Source: Methylobacterium ajmalii
GTDB lineage: Bacteria > Pseudomonadota > Alphaproteobacteria > Rhizobiales > Beijerinckiaceae
Assembly (NCBI RefSeq): GCF_016613415.1
Contig: NZ_JACWCT010000026.1
Span: 301-64,300 of the forward strand
Direction: 5' to 3'
DNA: 64,000 bases
Shown here: positions 8,959 to 16,919 of the stretch, piece by piece
Layout of the letters: each line of letters starts with the position of its first letter
Numbering within the stretch: position 1 is the first letter of the stretch
The notes under the pieces: generated by a model
Database searches by the model: none
Seen by the model: only the letters and a program-made list of their open reading frames with translations
Told to the model about the DNA's origin: nothing
Position numbers and translations under genes: made by a program

Positions 8959-9827
8959 TCGCGCTGGCCCCGGATACGAGCCGGATCGCGGCCCGCGCCC
9001 GGGCCGTGGACGTCCTCGCCGCCGGCGGCATCGAGACCGCCGCCCTCGACGCCCGCATCCTGGTCGAGGAGGCGCTCGGCGTCACCGCCACCGACCTCGC
9101 CCTGCGCGGCGACGCGCCGGTCGGCCCGGAGGGGGCGGCGCGGCTCGCCGCGTTCCTGGCGCGCCGCGCCGCCGGCGAGCCGGTGGCCCGCATCATCGGC
9201 GCCTGGGAGTTCTGGGGCCTCCCCTTCGCGCTGTCGCCCGAGACCCTGGTGCCGCGGCCCGACACCGAGACCCTGGTCGAGACCGCCCTCGGCCTCGGCC
9301 TGCGCCGGGACGGCGCCCATCGCCTCGCCGATCTCGGCACCGGCTCGGGCTGCATCCTGGTGGCGCTCCTCAGCGAGTGGCCGCGGGCCGAGGGCCTCGG
9401 GCTCGACCGCTCGCCCGGCGCCCTGCGCACCGCCCGGGCGAACGCCGCCCGCAACGGCGTCGGCGATCGCGCCGCCTTCGCGGCCGGGGACTGGGCCGCG
9501 GCGCTCGCCGGGCCCTTCGACCTCGTCGTCGCCAACCCGCCCTACATCGCCAGCACGATCGTCGACGGCCTGTCCGGCGAGGTCCGCGACCACGATCCCC
9601 GGCTCGCCCTCGACGGCGGCTCCGACGGGCTCGACGCCTACCGGGCGATCCTCGCCCAGGTGCCGCCGCTGCTGGCGCCCGGCGGGCATCTCGTGGTCGA
9701 GATCGGCTACGACCAGGAGGCGGCGTTGCGCGGGCTCGCCGCGGCGCACGGGCTCATGCCCGAGGTCCGGCGCGACCTCGCCGGGCATCCGCGCGTGGTC
9801 GTGATGGCGCCGCGGATCGCGACGTGA
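8955..9827 (+). CDS. prmC: Peptide chain release factor N5-glutamine methyltransferase PrmC
   Basis: A 290-residue SAM-dependent methyltransferase that modifies the glutamine of the GGQ motif in release factors. An N-terminal helical domain (about 1-85) is followed by the Rossmann-like catalytic domain, with motif [16 protein letters not shown] and the catalytic NPPY motif in [10 protein letters not shown]. The segment [10 protein letters not shown] before motif I is also characteristic. The GTG start overlaps the prfA stop as GTGA. Confidence 0.96.
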   Translation: MIALAPDTSRIAARARAVDVLAAGGIETAALDARILVEEALGVTATDLALRGDAPVGPEGAARLAAFLARRAAGEPVARIIGAWEFWGLPFALSPETLVPRPDTETLVETALGLGLRRDGAHRLADLGTGSGCILVALLSEWPRAEGLGLDRSPGALRTARANAARNGVGDRAAFAAGDWAAALAGPFDLVVANPPYIASTIVDGLSGEVRDHDPRLALDGGSDGLDAYRAILAQVPPLLAPGGHLVVEIGYDQEAALRGLAAAHGLMPEVRRDLAGHPRVVVMAPRIAT

Positions 9828-10238
9828 CGCCGATCTGTCGGGTTCCGGACGCATTATCCCCGAAACCGGCCTGGACGAGACGGGAAATCGACTCGAAATC
9901 ACTTGGCGGCGCCGGCCGAAACCGCTAACGTCCCAGGGTAGATCGTGAACGGTCCGGATATCACAGCCAGGCTCGGTTCTTAGGCGCGACATCGGACGCG
10001 GACCTTCGGACGATCTTCCACCACCGGGCAGACCAATCAGCGCGTAGGCGGTCCGGTGACCCGCATCTGTGGATCGAGGGCGGCCGGCGGCGAGACGGCC
10101 CGCGGTCGCACAGGGCACGGCGGACATCGCTGCGGAGACGGAGCAGGCCGGCACACGGCCGCCGGATCCGCGGACGAAGCCCCGCTCCGCGCGTGAAGCC
10201 CCGCCCTTCAAGTCGTCGAAGAGGGTCAGTCGAGACCG
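9828..10238. other. Intergenic region upstream of the DUF4167 gene
   Basis: A 411-nt stretch between prmC and the DUF4167 gene. No credible coding frame, tRNA or strong terminator was recognised. It presumably holds the promoter and leader of the DUF4167 gene, but no convincing -35/-10 pair stands out. Confidence 0.4.
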
Positions 10239-11345
10239 ATGAGACCGAACCAGAACAGGCGTATGCGTGGTCGCAACCGCACCAACAACAAGGGGCCGAA
10301 CCCGCTGACCCGGGCCTACGAGTCGAACGGTCCCGACGTCAAGATCCGCGGTACGGCCCAGCACATCGCCGAGAAGTACGCCCAGCTCGCCCGCGACGCC
10401 CAGGCCAGCGGCGATCCGGTGATGGCCGAGAACTACTTCCAGCACGGCGAGCACTATTTTCGCATCATCACGGCGGCGAACGAGCAGTATCGCCAGCAGT
10501 ACGGCGGCACCTACGGCCGCCAGGGCTACGACGACGAGGACGAGGGCGACGACGAGGGCGCGCCGACGAACGGCTACGCCGTCCAGGAGCGCGGTCAAGA
10601 CCGGGGCCAGGAGCGCGGCAACGGCTACGCCCAGTCGGGCTACGGCGCCGCCGACGATTACGGCGACCCCTCCCAGCAGCCCCAGCCCTATGACGGCCGC
10701 GGCGAGGACCGCCCGTCGCGCTACGAGCGCCAGGACCGCGGCGAGACCCAGCGGCAGGACCGTCCGGACCGGCAGGAGCGCCGCGAGCGGTTCCAGCAGA
10801 ACCGCCAGGATCGACAGGACCGCCCGGAGCGCCAGCAGCGCGACCGGCAGGACCGTCCCGAGCGCAGCGAGCGTCAGGACCGCCAGCCTCGTTCCGAGCG
10901 TCAGGACCTCTCCCGCGTCGAGCAGCCGCGGCAGGACGACGCCCGGCAGGACGCGCCGAGGCAGGAGTCCCTTCGTCAGGATTCCCCTCGCCAAGATTTT
11001 CCTCGCCAAGATGCTCCCCGCCAGGAGGGCTACCGCGAGGGCGGTCGCTCCGAGTTCCGCCGCGAGCGCCGCCGCGAGGAGCCGCGCTCCGAGCCGGTGC
11101 TGGCCGCCGACGAGCCGACCGGCCTGCCGGCCTTCCTGACCACGCCGGTGCGTCCGGCGGTCTCGAACCCGGCCCCGGTCGAGGAGGCCCCGCCCGCCCC
11201 GCCGGCGACCGCGGTCGAGGCATCGGACGAGGCCCCGGCACCCCGTCCGCGCCGCCGCCGCCGCACCCGCTTCGAGGGCGCCGAGGGCGAGGGCCAGCCC
11301 TCCGGCGAGCTGTTCCCGAAGCCGTCCGAGCCCTCCGGCGAGTAA
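10239..11345 (+). CDS. DUF4167 domain-containing protein with long Arg/Asp/Gln-rich tail
   Basis: A 368-residue protein. The first 90 residues match the alphaproteobacterial DUF4167 domain: a basic start (RRMRGRNRTNNKGPNPLTRAY), then a helical part with KIRGTAQHIAEKYAQLARDA and AENYFQHGEHYFRII. Residues about 150-265 are a low-complexity tail of short RQD- and RQDxPRQ-type repeats; the end is Pro/Ala-rich with a basic RPRRRRRTRFEG cluster. No signal peptide or membrane helix. Function is unknown. The basic, disordered make-up and the position after prfA-prmC suggest an RNA or ribosome connection (inference). A clear terminator follows. Confidence 0.9.
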   Translation: MRPNQNRRMRGRNRTNNKGPNPLTRAYESNGPDVKIRGTAQHIAEKYAQLARDAQASGDPVMAENYFQHGEHYFRIITAANEQYRQQYGGTYGRQGYDDEDEGDDEGAPTNGYAVQERGQDRGQERGNGYAQSGYGAADDYGDPSQQPQPYDGRGEDRPSRYERQDRGETQRQDRPDRQERRERFQQNRQDRQDRPERQQRDRQDRPERSERQDRQPRSERQDLSRVEQPRQDDARQDAPRQESLRQDSPRQDFPRQDAPRQEGYREGGRSEFRRERRREEPRSEPVLAADEPTGLPAFLTTPVRPAVSNPAPVEEAPPAPPATAVEASDEAPAPRPRRRRRTRFEGAEGEGQPSGELFPKPSEPSGE

Positions 11346-11375
11346 GCCCGCGGACATCTTACCGAGCGACGACGG

Positions 11376-11409
11376 GCCGGCTCCTCCCAGGGGGCCGGCT
11401 CTTTTCTTT
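11376..11409 (+). terminator. Intrinsic terminator of the DUF4167 gene
   Basis: A GCCGGCTCC / GGGGCCGGC-type stem of about 9 bp is followed directly by the T-rich tract TCTTTTCTTT. It lies 30 nt past the stop codon. Confidence 0.8.
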
Positions 11410-11573
11410 GTCGGAGCCGCGGACGTCCCGACGCGGATCGGCCGGATGCAGCGACATTTTTTGCGCCGCCGCGTGTGGCGTTTCCCGCGCGGCTGCCTAC
11501 CTGCCGGCCTGGAGCACGGGACTGCGGTCCCGCAGACCGGCATCCTCCGGGATCGCCCGAGGTGGAGCGCAGC

Positions 11574-12491
11574 ATGACTCATCATCCCGCCCTCGCGCAG
11601 GGCCGCGTCGCGGTCGTCACCGGCGCCGCGAGCGGCATCGGCCTTGCCGCCGCCAGGGCGTTCGCCGAGGCCGGGATGCGGGTCGTGCTCGCCGACCTGC
11701 CCGGCGAGGCGCTGACGGCGGCCGGTCGAGCTGTGGCAGCCGCGGCCCGGGGTGGCGAGGCGGAGGTGCGCGCGATGCCGACCGACGTGACCGACCCCGA
11801 GGCCCTCGCGGCCCTCTCCCGCGAGGCCGCCTCCCTCGGCGAGGTGTCGATCCTGATGGCGAATGCCGGGATTGAGGCCGGCGGACGCTTCTTCTCCGAC
11901 GCCGCGACCTGGCACCGCATCCTCGACACCAACCTGTGGGGCGTGATCAACGCGCTCCAGGCCTTCGTGCCGGGCATGATCGAGCGGGGGCGGCCCGGCG
12001 CGGTGATCGTCACCGGCTCCAAGCAAGGCATCACCACGCCGCCGGGCAACACGCCCTACAACGTCAGCAAGGCCGGTGTGAAGGTGACGGCCGAGGCGCT
12101 GGCCCACGAGCTGCGCGAGGCCGGCTCTCCGGTGACCGCCCACCTGCTGATTCCGGGCTTCGTCTATACCGGCCTGACCCGCGCCCGCGGCGTGACCGAG
12201 AAGCCGGCCGGCGCCTGGACGCCGGAGGAGACCGTCGCCCTGCTGCTCGACCGGATGGCGGCGGGCGACTTCTACGTCCTCTGCCCGGACAACGAGACCA
12301 CCCGTGAGATGGACGAGAAGCGCATGCGCTGGTCCTCCGACGACGTGATCCGCAACCGCCCGGCCCTGTCGCGCTGGCACCCCGACCACAAGGCCGCCTT
12401 CGCGGCCCACATGGAGGCGCCGCTCGCGGGTGGCAGCACCGGGGCGGACGAGGGGATCAGGGAGGCCGCGGCGACGCCGGCCTCGTTCTGA
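11574..12491 (+). CDS. SDR family NAD(P)-dependent oxidoreductase
   Basis: A 305-residue classical short-chain dehydrogenase/reductase. The cofactor motif TGAASGIG lies near residues 15-22, NAG near residue 98, and the catalytic YNVSK (Tyr-x3-Lys) follows at about 162-166, with the upstream serine in VTGSKQG. The C terminus is longer than in a minimal SDR by about 50 residues and contains an acidic/basic segment (NETTREMDEKRMRW). The start ATG is preceded by GGTGGAG. Substrate unknown; it sits alone between the DUF4167 gene and zwf. Confidence 0.88.
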   Translation: MTHHPALAQGRVAVVTGAASGIGLAAARAFAEAGMRVVLADLPGEALTAAGRAVAAAARGGEAEVRAMPTDVTDPEALAALSREAASLGEVSILMANAGIEAGGRFFSDAATWHRILDTNLWGVINALQAFVPGMIERGRPGAVIVTGSKQGITTPPGNTPYNVSKAGVKVTAEALAHELREAGSPVTAHLLIPGFVYTGLTRARGVTEKPAGAWTPEETVALLLDRMAAGDFYVLCPDNETTREMDEKRMRWSSDDVIRNRPALSRWHPDHKAAFAAHMEAPLAGGSTGADEGIREAAATPASF

Positions 12492-12679
12492 CGCGGCCCG
12501 CCCGCGAGGCCGGATTTTCATCGCCTCCCGGGTGCGTCGGAGGCACGGACGCGCCCGGCACGCATGCCGAATCGAGACGCCGCGGGATGTCGGGCGCGAA
12601 ACGTGCTCGTCCCGCGGCAGGAGGCCGGCCAGCCCCTCGCGGAAGGGGCGCCGGCGAGGAACGGGAGACCCGTCACCCG

Positions 12680-14155
12680 ATGCACAAGATCATCCCCGTC
12701 GCCGCCTTCGACGCGGTCGTGTTCGGCGCCACCGGCGACCTGACGATGCGCAAGCTGCTGCCGGCGCTCTACCAGCGCTTCCGCGACCGGCAGATCCCGG
12801 AGGAGAGCCGCATCGTCGCGGCGGCCCGCACCCATCTCGGCACGGACGAGTACCGGAACCTCGCCGCCACGGCGCTCGAGCGCCACGTCCCGACGGCCGA
12901 CCGTGACCCCGACACGGTGGGCCGCTTCCTCGCCCATCTCCACTACGTCGCGGTGGACGGGGCCGGCGACGAGGGCTGGGACGACCTGGCGAGCCTGCTC
13001 GCCGAGCGCCCCGACCACGTCCGGCCCTACTACCTCGCCACCTCGCCGAGCCTCTACGGCTCGATCTGCCGCAACCTCAGCGCCCACGGCCTGATCGGCG
13101 AGCGCTCGCGCGTGGTGCTGGAGAAGCCGATCGGCCACGACCTCGCCTCGGCCCGCGCCATCAACGACCAGGTCGGCAAGGTCTTTCCCGAGAGCCAGAT
13201 CTTCCGCATCGACCACTATCTCGGCAAGGAGACGGTGCAGAACCTGCTGGCTTTGCGCTTCGCCAACACGATCTTCGAGCGGCTGTGGAACGCCGACGTG
13301 ATCGACCACGTCCAGATCACCGTGGCGGAGACGGTCGGGGTCGAGGGGCGCGGCGGCTACTACGACACGTCGGGCGCGCTGCGCGACATGCTGCAGAACC
13401 ACATGCTGCAGCTCCTCTGCCTGCTCGGCATGGAGAGCCCGCTCTCGCTCGATGCCGACGCGGTGCGCGACGAGAAGCTGAAGGTCCTGCGCGCCCTCAA
13501 GCCGATCCCCGCCCACGAGGTGGCGATGCGCACCGTGCGCGGCCAGTACGTCGCCGGCGCGGTCAACGGCCAGCCGGTCGCCTCCTACGCCGCCGACCTC
13601 GGCGGCGAGGCCCACAGCCTGACCGAGACCTTCGTGGCCCTGAAGCTCGAGCTGATGACGCCGCGCTGGGCCGGCGTGCCGTTCTACCTACGCACCGGCA
13701 AGCGGCTGCCCCAGAAGGTCTCCGAGATCGTGGTGCAGTTCCGCTCCTCGCCGTTCAGCATCTTCTCCGACGAGTTCGCCCGCGAGCCGAACCGGCTGGT
13801 GATCCGCCTGCAGCCGCAGGAGGGCATCAAGCTCGAGGTGATGACCAAGGAGCCCGGTCCCGGCGGGATGCGCCTGCGCGCGACCGGCCTCGACATCTCG
13901 TTCGAGGAGACCTTCAACCAGCGCTACCCGGACGCCTACGAGCGCCTGCTGATGGACGTGGTGCGGGGCAACGCGACGCTGTTCATGCGGCGCGACGAGG
14001 TCGAGGCGGCCTGGGCCTGGGCCGATACCCTGCTGGACGCCTGGGCCGACCGTCCCGAGCCGCCGCGCCCCTACCAGTCCGGCACCTGGGGGCCGACCGC
14101 CGCCATCGCGTTGATCGAGCGCGACGGGCGCACGTGGCATGAGGACCTCGGCTGA
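12680..14155 (+). CDS. zwf: Glucose-6-phosphate 1-dehydrogenase
   Basis: A 491-residue enzyme oxidising glucose-6-phosphate to 6-phosphogluconolactone with NADP, the entry to the oxidative pentose phosphate and Entner-Doudoroff routes. The nucleotide-binding motif is FGATGDLTMRKL near the N terminus. The substrate site is RIDHYLGKE near residue 178, with the conserved EKPIGHDL upstream. The ATG was chosen over a 31-codon open extension rich in Arg and Gly. No pgl or edd gene is adjacent. Confidence 0.96.
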   Translation: MHKIIPVAAFDAVVFGATGDLTMRKLLPALYQRFRDRQIPEESRIVAAARTHLGTDEYRNLAATALERHVPTADRDPDTVGRFLAHLHYVAVDGAGDEGWDDLASLLAERPDHVRPYYLATSPSLYGSICRNLSAHGLIGERSRVVLEKPIGHDLASARAINDQVGKVFPESQIFRIDHYLGKETVQNLLALRFANTIFERLWNADVIDHVQITVAETVGVEGRGGYYDTSGALRDMLQNHMLQLLCLLGMESPLSLDADAVRDEKLKVLRALKPIPAHEVAMRTVRGQYVAGAVNGQPVASYAADLGGEAHSLTETFVALKLELMTPRWAGVPFYLRTGKRLPQKVSEIVVQFRSSPFSIFSDEFAREPNRLVIRLQPQEGIKLEVMTKEPGPGGMRLRATGLDISFEETFNQRYPDAYERLLMDVVRGNATLFMRRDEVEAAWAWADTLLDAWADRPEPPRPYQSGTWGPTAAIALIERDGRTWHEDLG

Positions 14156-14348
14156 CGCCGAGCCGGCACGGTGATCCCGGCCGAACGCCGCTGATTGGAA
14201 TGGATCCAAGATAATTGAAGGATCTCAACGGCATGGCACGGGGTTCGACCGTCCGGCGGCTTCCCTTCCGGCCCGCCGCGCTCTAGACGGGCGGCGAGAC
14301 ACAGGCCCGTTCCGCGCCCCGGCGTGGGCGGGCGCCGAGGAATCGATC

Positions 14349-15014
14349 ATGCCGCCCTGCCGCCTTCCCGTCGCCAGCCTGCTTGTCCTCGCCGCGTTCC
14401 TCGCGGGTCCCGTCCGTGCCCAGGAGGAGCCCGCGGTCGAGGCCCCGCCGGCGGCGGAGGCGCCGCACAAGGCCGCGCCCAAGCCGGTGCGGCGCCCCGC
14501 CCCCAAGCCCGCCCCGGCCCCGAAGGCGGAGGCCGCGCCGCCCGTGGTGGCGACGCCCACCGGTGCCTGGCCCAACGGCGCCAGCGCGGTGAGCGAGGTC
14601 TATGGCGACTGGACCATCAGTTGCACCCGCGAGAACGAGAAGCGCCAGTGCCAGCTGTCGCAGGCGCAGGGCGTGGCCCAGACCGGGCAGCGCCGCTTCA
14701 GCATCGAGCTCAACCCGCCGCAGGACGGGCGCAGCAACGGCCTGCTCCTGATGCCGCTCGGCCTGTCGATCGAGCCCGGCGTGACCTTCAAGCTCGACGA
14801 CGCGACGCTCGGCAAGGGGGCGCCCTACACCTCCTGCGTCCAGGCCGGCTGCATCGTGCCGATCAGCTTCCCGACGGTCGCCACCGACGCGATGAAGACC
14901 GCCGTCAACCTGCGGATCACCGGCACCAAGCCCAACGGCGAGGCCGACACCATCACGGTGCCGCTCGCCGGGTTCGCCGCGGCCCTCTCGCGGATGGCGC
15001 AGCTTTTGAGCTGA
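14349..15014 (+). CDS. Invasion-associated locus B (IalB) family protein
   Basis: A 221-residue exported protein. A signal peptide (residues 1-24, ending AQ) is followed by a Pro/Ala/Lys-rich linker to about residue 75, then an IalB-like domain beginning YGDWTISCTREN and containing QRRFSIELNP, GLLLMPLGLSIEPGV and a CVQAGC cysteine pair. IalB is named from Bartonella erythrocyte invasion, but family members are widespread in non-pathogenic alphaproteobacteria, where they are envelope proteins of unknown role. The long proline-rich linker would let the domain reach away from the membrane or peptidoglycan. Confidence 0.85.
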   Translation: MPPCRLPVASLLVLAAFLAGPVRAQEEPAVEAPPAAEAPHKAAPKPVRRPAPKPAPAPKAEAAPPVVATPTGAWPNGASAVSEVYGDWTISCTRENEKRQCQLSQAQGVAQTGQRRFSIELNPPQDGRSNGLLLMPLGLSIEPGVTFKLDDATLGKGAPYTSCVQAGCIVPISFPTVATDAMKTAVNLRITGTKPNGEADTITVPLAGFAAALSRMAQLLS

Positions 15015-15057
15015 CATCTTCACCGGCTGGTCATGCTTGGGCGGCAGGCTTTCGGTC

Positions 15058-15255
15058 ATGAGCATCGATTCCGCCTCCCTCGCCGCCTTCGCCGTCGCCA
15101 CGCAGGGCGCCAATTACAGCCAGCAGGTCGCGACCCTCGTGACCCGCCAGGCGCTCGATGCCGAGCGCAGCGTCGCCGCCTACGTCGCCGAGACGGCCAA
15201 CATCCCGGCCCCGCCCCCGCCAGGCCAGGGGCAGATCGTCGACGTGAGCGTCTGA
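15058..15255 (+). CDS. Small protein, possibly YjfB-like
   Basis: A 65-residue protein with a helical body (SLAAFAVATQGANYSQQVATLVTRQALDAE) and a proline-rich tail (PAPPPPGQG). The pattern of a short start, a run of small and Gln residues, then a helix resembles the YjfB-type 'putative motility protein' group, but the match is by eye and weak. No flagellar genes are nearby. ATG at 15058. It ends inside a long palindrome that probably acts as its terminator. Confidence 0.6.
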   Translation: MSIDSASLAAFAVATQGANYSQQVATLVTRQALDAERSVAAYVAETANIPAPPPPGQGQIVDVSV

Positions 15256-15292
15256 TACCGTTTCCGGAAGATCCCTTCCGGACACGGTATCA
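15253..15292. repeat. Long palindrome at the end of the 65-aa gene
   Basis: TGATACCG...TTCCGGAAG pairs with CTTCCGGA...CGGTATCA over 18 positions with a single mismatch, around a 4-nt loop. The left arm contains the stop codon of the upstream gene. No T-run follows. It could be a terminator-like structure or one unit of a dispersed palindromic repeat. Confidence 0.6.
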
Positions 15293-15319
15293 CCAGCCCG
15301 CGCGGCGCTTGAGCGGAGC

Positions 15320-15355
15320 CGAAATCCGCATCGCGGAGCGATCAACCGGATTTCG
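15320..15355. repeat. Second palindrome (CGAAATCCG / CGGATTTCG)
   Basis: Perfect 9-nt inverted arms at 15320-15328 and 15347-15355 flank an 18-nt spacer. It lies 28 nt after the first palindrome. Together they look like a compound palindromic element, but no other copy was noticed within this window. Confidence 0.5.
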
Positions 15356-15470
15356 TATGAGCGGCTCCGGTCTCCCGCTGCCGCCCCGCGCGCCAGCTCC
15401 TGCCTGCCCCTGAGGCAGGCGGGCGGGCCCTCGATCCGGCGTGATCCCCGAAGAACCGGCCTTCGAGCAC

Positions 15471-15486
15471 TGGCACGAAAGCTGCA
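15471..15486 (+). promoter_or_regulatory. Sigma-54 (RpoN) promoter for the nitrate transporter
   Basis: TGGCACGAAAGCTGCA matches the -24/-12 consensus TGGCACG-N4-TTGCA with one mismatch, and has the required GG-N10-GC spacing. Transcription would start near 15496, about 160 nt before the transporter ATG. A nitrogen-regulated promoter fits the gene product. Confidence 0.75.
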
Positions 15487-15519
15487 AACGACCCCCGCAG
15501 GCTGGCCTCATGGCCCGCG

Positions 15520-15556
15520 GGGCAACGACGCCCGAGCCTTGGACAGGGATGTCCGA
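15520..15556 (+). promoter_or_regulatory. Tandem hexaloop hairpins, candidate ANTAR (NasT-type) antiterminator leader
   Basis: Hairpin P1 (15520-15533) is GGGC, loop AACGAC, GCCC. After a 5-nt linker, P2 (15539-15556) is TTGGAC, loop AGGGAT, GTCCGA. Both loops are six nucleotides with A at position 1 and G at position 4, which is the signature bound by ANTAR-domain antiterminators such as NasR and NasT. They begin about 24 nt into the predicted sigma-54 transcript. A canonical terminator with a U-tract was not found downstream, so the output mechanism is uncertain. Confidence 0.6.
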
Positions 15557-15655
15557 CAGACGGAGGAGCGTGAACGGGCCTCGCCGGTCCTGCACGATCC
15601 TCGCCCTGAAGCGCGTCGAAGACCCCCCGCGGGGGCCATGCGTGAGGCTCGTGAG

Positions 15656-16918
15656 ATGGCCAGTTTCAAGACCGTGATGAAGTCGGGCCATCCCCCGACC
15701 CTGTTCGCCGCATTCCTGTACTTCGATTTCTGTTTCGCGATCTGGGTGCTCAACGGCGCCATGGGTCCGTTCATCACCGAGCACTACAAGCTCACGCCGG
15801 CCCAGACCGGGTTCATGATCTCGCTGCCGATCCTGGCCGGCGCCATCATGCGCTTTCCCCTCGGCGTGCTCGCCCAGTATATCGGGCGCAAGAACGCTGC
15901 GATCACCGAGATGTCGCTGATCGTCCTGGCGATGGCCTACGGCTTCTTCCTGGTGCACTCGTTCACCGACGTGCTCGCCATGGGCGTGCTGCTCGGCATC
16001 GCGGGCGCGTCCTTCGGCGTCGCCTTGTCCCTCGGCTCGGGCTGGTTCCCGCCGGAGCACAAGGGCTTGGCGATGGGCATCGCCGGGGCCGGCAACTCGG
16101 GCACCGTGCTCGCCGTGCTGTTCGCGCCGCCGCTCGCCCAGGCCTATGGCTGGCAAGCGGTCTACGGCTTCGCCGGCGCGTTCATGCTGATCCCGCTCGC
16201 CGTCATGGTCGTCTTCGCCCAGGAGCCGCCGGACCGCGAGCACCAGAGCTTCAAGCAGCACGTCTCCTGCCTGTTCGAGAAGGACGGCTGGGCCTTCAAC
16301 CTGGTCTACGTCATCACCTTCGGGGGCTTCATCGGCCTGTCGAACTTCCTGCCGACCTTCTTCTACGAGCAGTTCGCCGTCACCAAGATCGAGGCCGGGC
16401 GGCTCACCATGCTGGCCGCCTTGATGGGCTCGGGCATCCGCATCCTCGGCGGCTACTTCGCCGACCGGATCGGCGGCATCCTGGTCCTGACCGTGGTGCT
16501 GCTCGCCGCCGTCGGCTCGTTCCTGATGCTCACCGCGGCGCCGACGCTGCTGGTCACCACGATCCTGTTCATGGTCTGCTTCGCGGCGCTCGGCGCCGGC
16601 AACGGCGCGCTGTTCCAGCTCGTGCCCCTGCGCTGGCCGACCAACACCGCGGTGGCGGGCTCGATGATCGGCGAGGTGGGCGCGCTCGGCGGCGCGATCC
16701 TGCCGAACGCCATGGGCCTGTCGAAGCAGTATACCGGCGGCTTCGCGGCGGGCTTCCTGTTCTACGCCGCCTTCACGGCGGTCGTGCTCGGCTGCCTCGC
16801 CCTGTGGTCGCGCAAGTGGGTCGGCGTCTGGGTCGGTCCCCGCGGCAAGGTCCTGAGCACGTCCGGCGAGCCGGAGGCCGGCCAGGCGAACCCGATCGGC
16901 GGCGTGCAGCGCGCCTGA
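15656..16918 (+). CDS. MFS nitrate/nitrite transporter (NNP/NarK family)
   Basis: A 420-residue, 12-helix major facilitator protein. The nitrate/nitrite porter signature GIAGAGNSGTVLAVL lies in helix 5, and the MFS loop motif GVLAQYIGRKNA lies after helix 2. Together with the FITEHYKLTPAQTG loop after helix 1, this fits NasA/NarK-type carriers. Two starts are possible: ATG at 15638 within a C/G palindrome, or ATG at 15656 preceded by GAGG; the latter is chosen. Expression is probably nitrogen-controlled through the sigma-54 promoter and hairpin leader upstream. No nitrate reductase genes are adjacent in the window. Confidence 0.9.
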   Translation: MASFKTVMKSGHPPTLFAAFLYFDFCFAIWVLNGAMGPFITEHYKLTPAQTGFMISLPILAGAIMRFPLGVLAQYIGRKNAAITEMSLIVLAMAYGFFLVHSFTDVLAMGVLLGIAGASFGVALSLGSGWFPPEHKGLAMGIAGAGNSGTVLAVLFAPPLAQAYGWQAVYGFAGAFMLIPLAVMVVFAQEPPDREHQSFKQHVSCLFEKDGWAFNLVYVITFGGFIGLSNFLPTFFYEQFAVTKIEAGRLTMLAALMGSGIRILGGYFADRIGGILVLTVVLLAAVGSFLMLTAAPTLLVTTILFMVCFAALGAGNGALFQLVPLRWPTNTAVAGSMIGEVGALGGAILPNAMGLSKQYTGGFAAGFLFYAAFTAVVLGCLALWSRKWVGVWVGPRGKVLSTSGEPEAGQANPIGGVQRA

Positions 16919-16919
16919 T

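Larger units (their letters stand above)
15256..15655. other. Regulatory intergenic region before the nitrate transporter
   Basis: This 400-nt non-coding region holds, in order, two palindromes (15253-15292 and 15320-15355), a sigma-54 promoter (15471-15486), two adjacent hexaloop hairpins (15520-15556) and a short C5/G5 palindrome (15624-15635) right before the transporter start. Confidence 0.7.

Noticed and set aside
10700..11030. Short repeated units suggesting a CRISPR or tandem repeat array
   Set aside because: The repeats are in-frame RQD-type codons within the DUF4167 protein; there are no conserved spacers or repeat palindromes.
8853..12521. Very long open frame on the minus strand opposite prmC, DUF4167 and the SDR gene
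   Set aside because: It runs antisense to three well-supported genes, has Arg/Gly/Ala-rich low-information sequence and no domain. Such frames are expected in about 70% GC DNA.
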